This document shows positions 18,621-20,557 of a stretch of 20,557 nucleotides of DNA, piece after piece. Every line of letters starts with the position of its first letter. The first letter of the stretch is position 1. The notes under the pieces are model-generated. The model had not been told where the DNA came from, ran no database searches, and saw nothing but the letters and a program-made list of their open reading frames with translations. This DNA is from Chara braunii (taxonomy: Eukaryota > Streptophyta > Charophyceae > Charales > Characeae), in assembly GCA_003427395.1 (NCBI GenBank), contig BFEA01000045.1:2459796-2480352 (forward strand). Direction: 5' to 3'. Both the position numbers and the translations under genes were made by a program.

Positions 18621-19329
18621 TCCTCTAGACACCTGGTCCTCCTTCGCATTCGACCTCTTTCTAATGATTTCCATCATTGCAGCGGTAAGACGTTGGTTGG
18701 TATGCTTAAAGTCATGGTGGCGGTTGACCTAAGGAGGGGGCTGGTCGCTTGCATCCATTCCTGTTGTGGTCGCATCCAGTGGAAACTGTTGTGCCGTAGT
18801 CATCTGGTCATCTGTCTTGTATGCCTCCCTGTTCCGGAGAAAGGGTCGGCTTGGATCCAACTTCGTCTTCCTGCCACTCCTCCATCTCGTCTTCAGAGCG
18901 GCCACTTCTGTAGTACCTATCCGGGCCCATGGCAAAAGCCCTCGAGTCCAGGTCGCTATCCCCTGTCAGGATGTCCGCACTCAAGAATTGTGCCACCGAG
19001 TCTGCCAGCATTTCCGCTGGAACGCCGGGACCTGCCAGCACAGTATGGAATCGCTGTCACCGTCCTCCATGGTTTCCACATCATCCCGCTCTTCAGTTTG
19101 GTTCTTTCTGGGAATTTGGCGATCAGGGGAGTGAAGGCGCAAGGGGTGTGCCTCTCCAGTTCCATCTGATGTTCCCTTTGTTCCCCTTGGGCAACTTGGG
19201 ATGAGCTATCCTCTGGATAACCGTGGGGGTCAGCTATCTCATATACCCCCAGTGGGAAATCCTCTGTTACTTTTTCTCAAAGGGTGATGGCTCCGTTCTG
19301 TCCTTCATCAATCCTTGGGATTGTGAAGG

Positions 19330-19333
<4 letters not shown>
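18609..19333 (-). pseudogene. LINE ORF1 C-terminal part
   Basis: Three consecutive frames read as one protein. The first (19333 to ~19040) has IPRIDEGQNGAITL, TGA at 19277-19279, DFPLGVYEIADPHGYPED and MELERHTPCAFTPLIAKFPE. The second (~19041 to 18810) has GPGVPAEMLADSVAQFLSAD and an acidic SEDEMEEWQEDE. The third (~18830 to 18609) has MTTAQQFPLDATTTG, QRLTAAMMEIIRKRSNAKED and stop TAG at 18609-18611. The stop overlaps the beginning of the endonuclease frame, as in elements with adjoining ORF1 and ORF2. No zinc knuckle is visible, so the RNA-binding part may be upstream and lost. Assignment rests on position more than on motif. Confidence 0.55.
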
Positions 19334-19362
<29 letters not shown>

Positions 19363-19383
19363 CCCCTCCCCCCCCCCCCCCCC
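19331..19383. repeat. CT microsatellite running into a C homopolymer
   Basis: About 14 CT units are followed by ~24 bases that are all C except one T. It coincides with the point where LINE ORF1 sense stops, so it may mark the LINE's 5' edge or its 5' leader. Confidence 0.92.
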
Positions 19384-19726
19384 TTGAGGATCTTGACTCT
19401 GAATACATCCGCTGCTACTCAGCTCTATCCCTACCACTAACTTATGCAGCTATGGCTGCCTTCCCTCTCAGTGCAGCCCTGCCCAGCAGGGCTCTCGCGT
19501 AGCGCATGAGCACTTCAGTGGCACTTCCACACTTCTCACGAATGAGCAATCTCTCTGAAATGTGGCTGGCCAGTTGGACTGAGCCTCAACTCGTCCCAGC
19601 CTCTGCTTCCTTTGGCTTGACTTGGACCCGATACCACATGCCCACGGCCTGCTTGCTTCAGAATGTCAAGGCCTGGTACTTTTCCCGAATTTTCATTGTT
19701 GTGCTGCTGCTTGAGTCTGTGAGTCA
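19384..19726. other. Intergenic or unassigned sequence
   Basis: Short minus-strand open pieces (for example TEVLMRYARALLGRAALRGK near 19500) are separated by stops and match nothing I recognise. They might be an unrecognised upstream part of the LINE. No gene is called. Confidence 0.4.
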
Positions 19727-19925
19727 CGACTTTTCATCTGTGGAACATGACTTTAGACTGCGGGATGTGACTCTTGCCTCTAGGACACGACTTTTGCCTG
19801 GAGAAGTGTCCTTTTCCTGTGGGACATGACTTTTCAATATGAGACGTGACTTTTGCTTACAGAATACAACTTTTGCCTTTGGGATGTGACTGTTTACCGG
19901 GTGCCTGTTGGACTTGACTTCTAAG
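19727..19925. repeat. Degenerate ~20-bp tandem array
   Basis: About ten units follow one another with consensus near GGACRTGACTTTTGCCTRTR. Clear members include GGACACGACTTTTGCCTGGA, GGACATGACTTTTCAATATG and GACGTGACTTTTGCTTACAG. Unit length drifts between 18 and 29 bp. The array contains no stop in one minus-strand frame over ~100 codons, but that follows from the repeat and is not taken as coding evidence. Confidence 0.8.
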
Positions 19926-20107
19926 GTACCCAACTGTGACCTTTCTGAACTGGCCGACTTGGCCTCCCTTGGCTTGAGACCTTGACCCTGAAATTTGAAT
20001 TTGGGGTCTGCATCGTCGAATGCCATTCACAGGGCGCTCAACAAAGAGCAAGGAGCTATCAACATCGGGAAGCCCTCAACAGGAATGATTGTATCATTGC
20101 TTGAGAG

Positions 20108-20235
20108 ATTTGAAGTTTGAACTCATGACCTGTTGTTCATCAACAACACACATTTGAACTTTCAGACCTGTTCATTAACAGCTACACATGTATAATTCAA
20201 GATTCGATCTCATGACCTGTTTATCAAAAGCTACA
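20108..20235. repeat. Degenerate ~45-50-bp repeat, three units
   Basis: The block TTTGAACTCATGACCTGTT with ATCAACAACACACA recurs as TTTGAACTTTCAGACCTGTT with ATTAACAGCTACACA, and as TTCGATCTCATGACCTGTTT with ATCAAAAGCTACATA. A weaker fourth trace may follow. No gene is associated. Confidence 0.7.
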
Positions 20236-20557
20236 TAAAAAAGATCGAATTTTGTGCCTGTGCAAAAAGATGCAAAAGTGCCAAAAACAGGAAAGAAACG
20301 AACAGCACCAAATGTGTTTTTTCCAAAAAATTTAGTGCACAATCGAGCACCAAAAAATTCATCAAAGTCGGCACACACTCAATTTTTCAATGCCGCTGCC
20401 ATTGCCCAGCAGCCCCAGCACATCATGGAGGAATCTGCAGCATATTCAATTGCGTTGGGGGAACTTGTGATTTCAAGCATTATACATATAGTTTTTTTTT
20501 TTTTTTTTTAAGGTCAACGGCCTCGAGATATCATCATTCAACTGACCAGCCCCATGT
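20236..20557. other. AT-rich sequence with no supportable gene
   Basis: A Lys-rich open stretch exists on the plus strand (from 20254) but it has no ATG start, no recognisable domain, and ends in a poly-Phe run encoded by the T tract. The segment AGCACCAAA occurs twice within ~50 bp. Nothing further is seen. Confidence 0.5.
20492..20509. repeat. T18 homopolymer
   Basis: A run of 18 T. On the minus strand it is an A tail and could be the 3' end of a retroposed copy lying to the right, transcribed leftward elements excepted; no target duplication could be paired within the window. Confidence 0.85.

Larger units (their letters stand above)
15764..19333 (-). mobile_element. Degenerate L1-like LINE, truncated
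   Basis: Minus-strand order is an ORF1 tail (19333-18609), an apurinic-type endonuclease (18620-17800), a linker and a reverse transcriptase (17330-15764). That is the organisation of L1/plant-type non-LTR elements. No poly-A tail (T run on the plus strand) is seen at the left edge, so the 3' end appears lost or cut by the neighbouring LTR. The right edge coincides with a CT/C tract, so the 5' end may also be missing. Many stops fit C-to-T or G-to-A changes. Confidence 0.85.

Noticed and set aside
20254-20511. Lys-rich open frame ending in poly-Phe
   Set aside because: It has no ATG at its start, depends on the T18 tract for its end, and matches no family I know.

Overview
The window is eukaryotic and consists almost entirely of decayed retrotransposons; I can support no intact host gene. 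Protein-level similarity, by eye, puts the elements with Ty3/gypsy (Metaviridae) LTR retrotransposons and an L1-like LINE of the kind common in repeat-rich plant and charophyte algal genomes (Chara-like). That assignment comes from memory of the protein families, not from a search, so treat it as a guess; a fungal source is not excluded.

Layout. 1-641: AT-rich DNA with degenerate TTCGAAA-type motifs and a CAT microsatellite. 642-1408: a solo LTR on the plus strand, starting TG, ending CA, flanked by a 4-bp TAAA duplication and related to the LTRs of the next element. 1409-1705: more AT-rich DNA. 1706-10445: a full-length Ty3/gypsy element on the minus strand (right LTR 9511-10445 is 5', left LTR 1706-2639 is 3'). 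It has a tRNA-type primer binding site, a polypurine tract, a 1.27-kb leader, gag, and pol in the order PR-RT-RH-IN-chromodomain-like tail. The reading frame is broken by about eight stops and several indels. 10397-10546: an exact 75-bp tandem duplication covering the outer end of the 5' LTR and its flank.

10548 to about 15763: a second Ty3/gypsy element, a chromovirus, on the plus strand. It has a frameshifted gag, then integrase and a canonical chromodomain, but PR, RT and RNase H are absent, so it is an internally deleted copy. Its 3' region holds a 53-bp minisatellite, a polypurine tract and a candidate 3' LTR; no 5' LTR is visible. About 15764-19333: an L1-like LINE on the minus strand with an ORF1 tail, an endonuclease and a reverse transcriptase, broken by stops and frameshifts and carrying FAND where FADD is expected. 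19331-20557: a CT/C tract, two degenerate short tandem arrays and AT-rich DNA with a T18 run, with no supportable gene.

None of these elements could make a complete set of its own proteins. The most unusual signals are in the LTR family of the minus-strand element: 4-bp target duplications at both members, a tip hairpin whose stem differs by a compensatory pair between subfamilies, and an antisense open stretch ending at a consensus 5' splice site in both LTR subfamilies.
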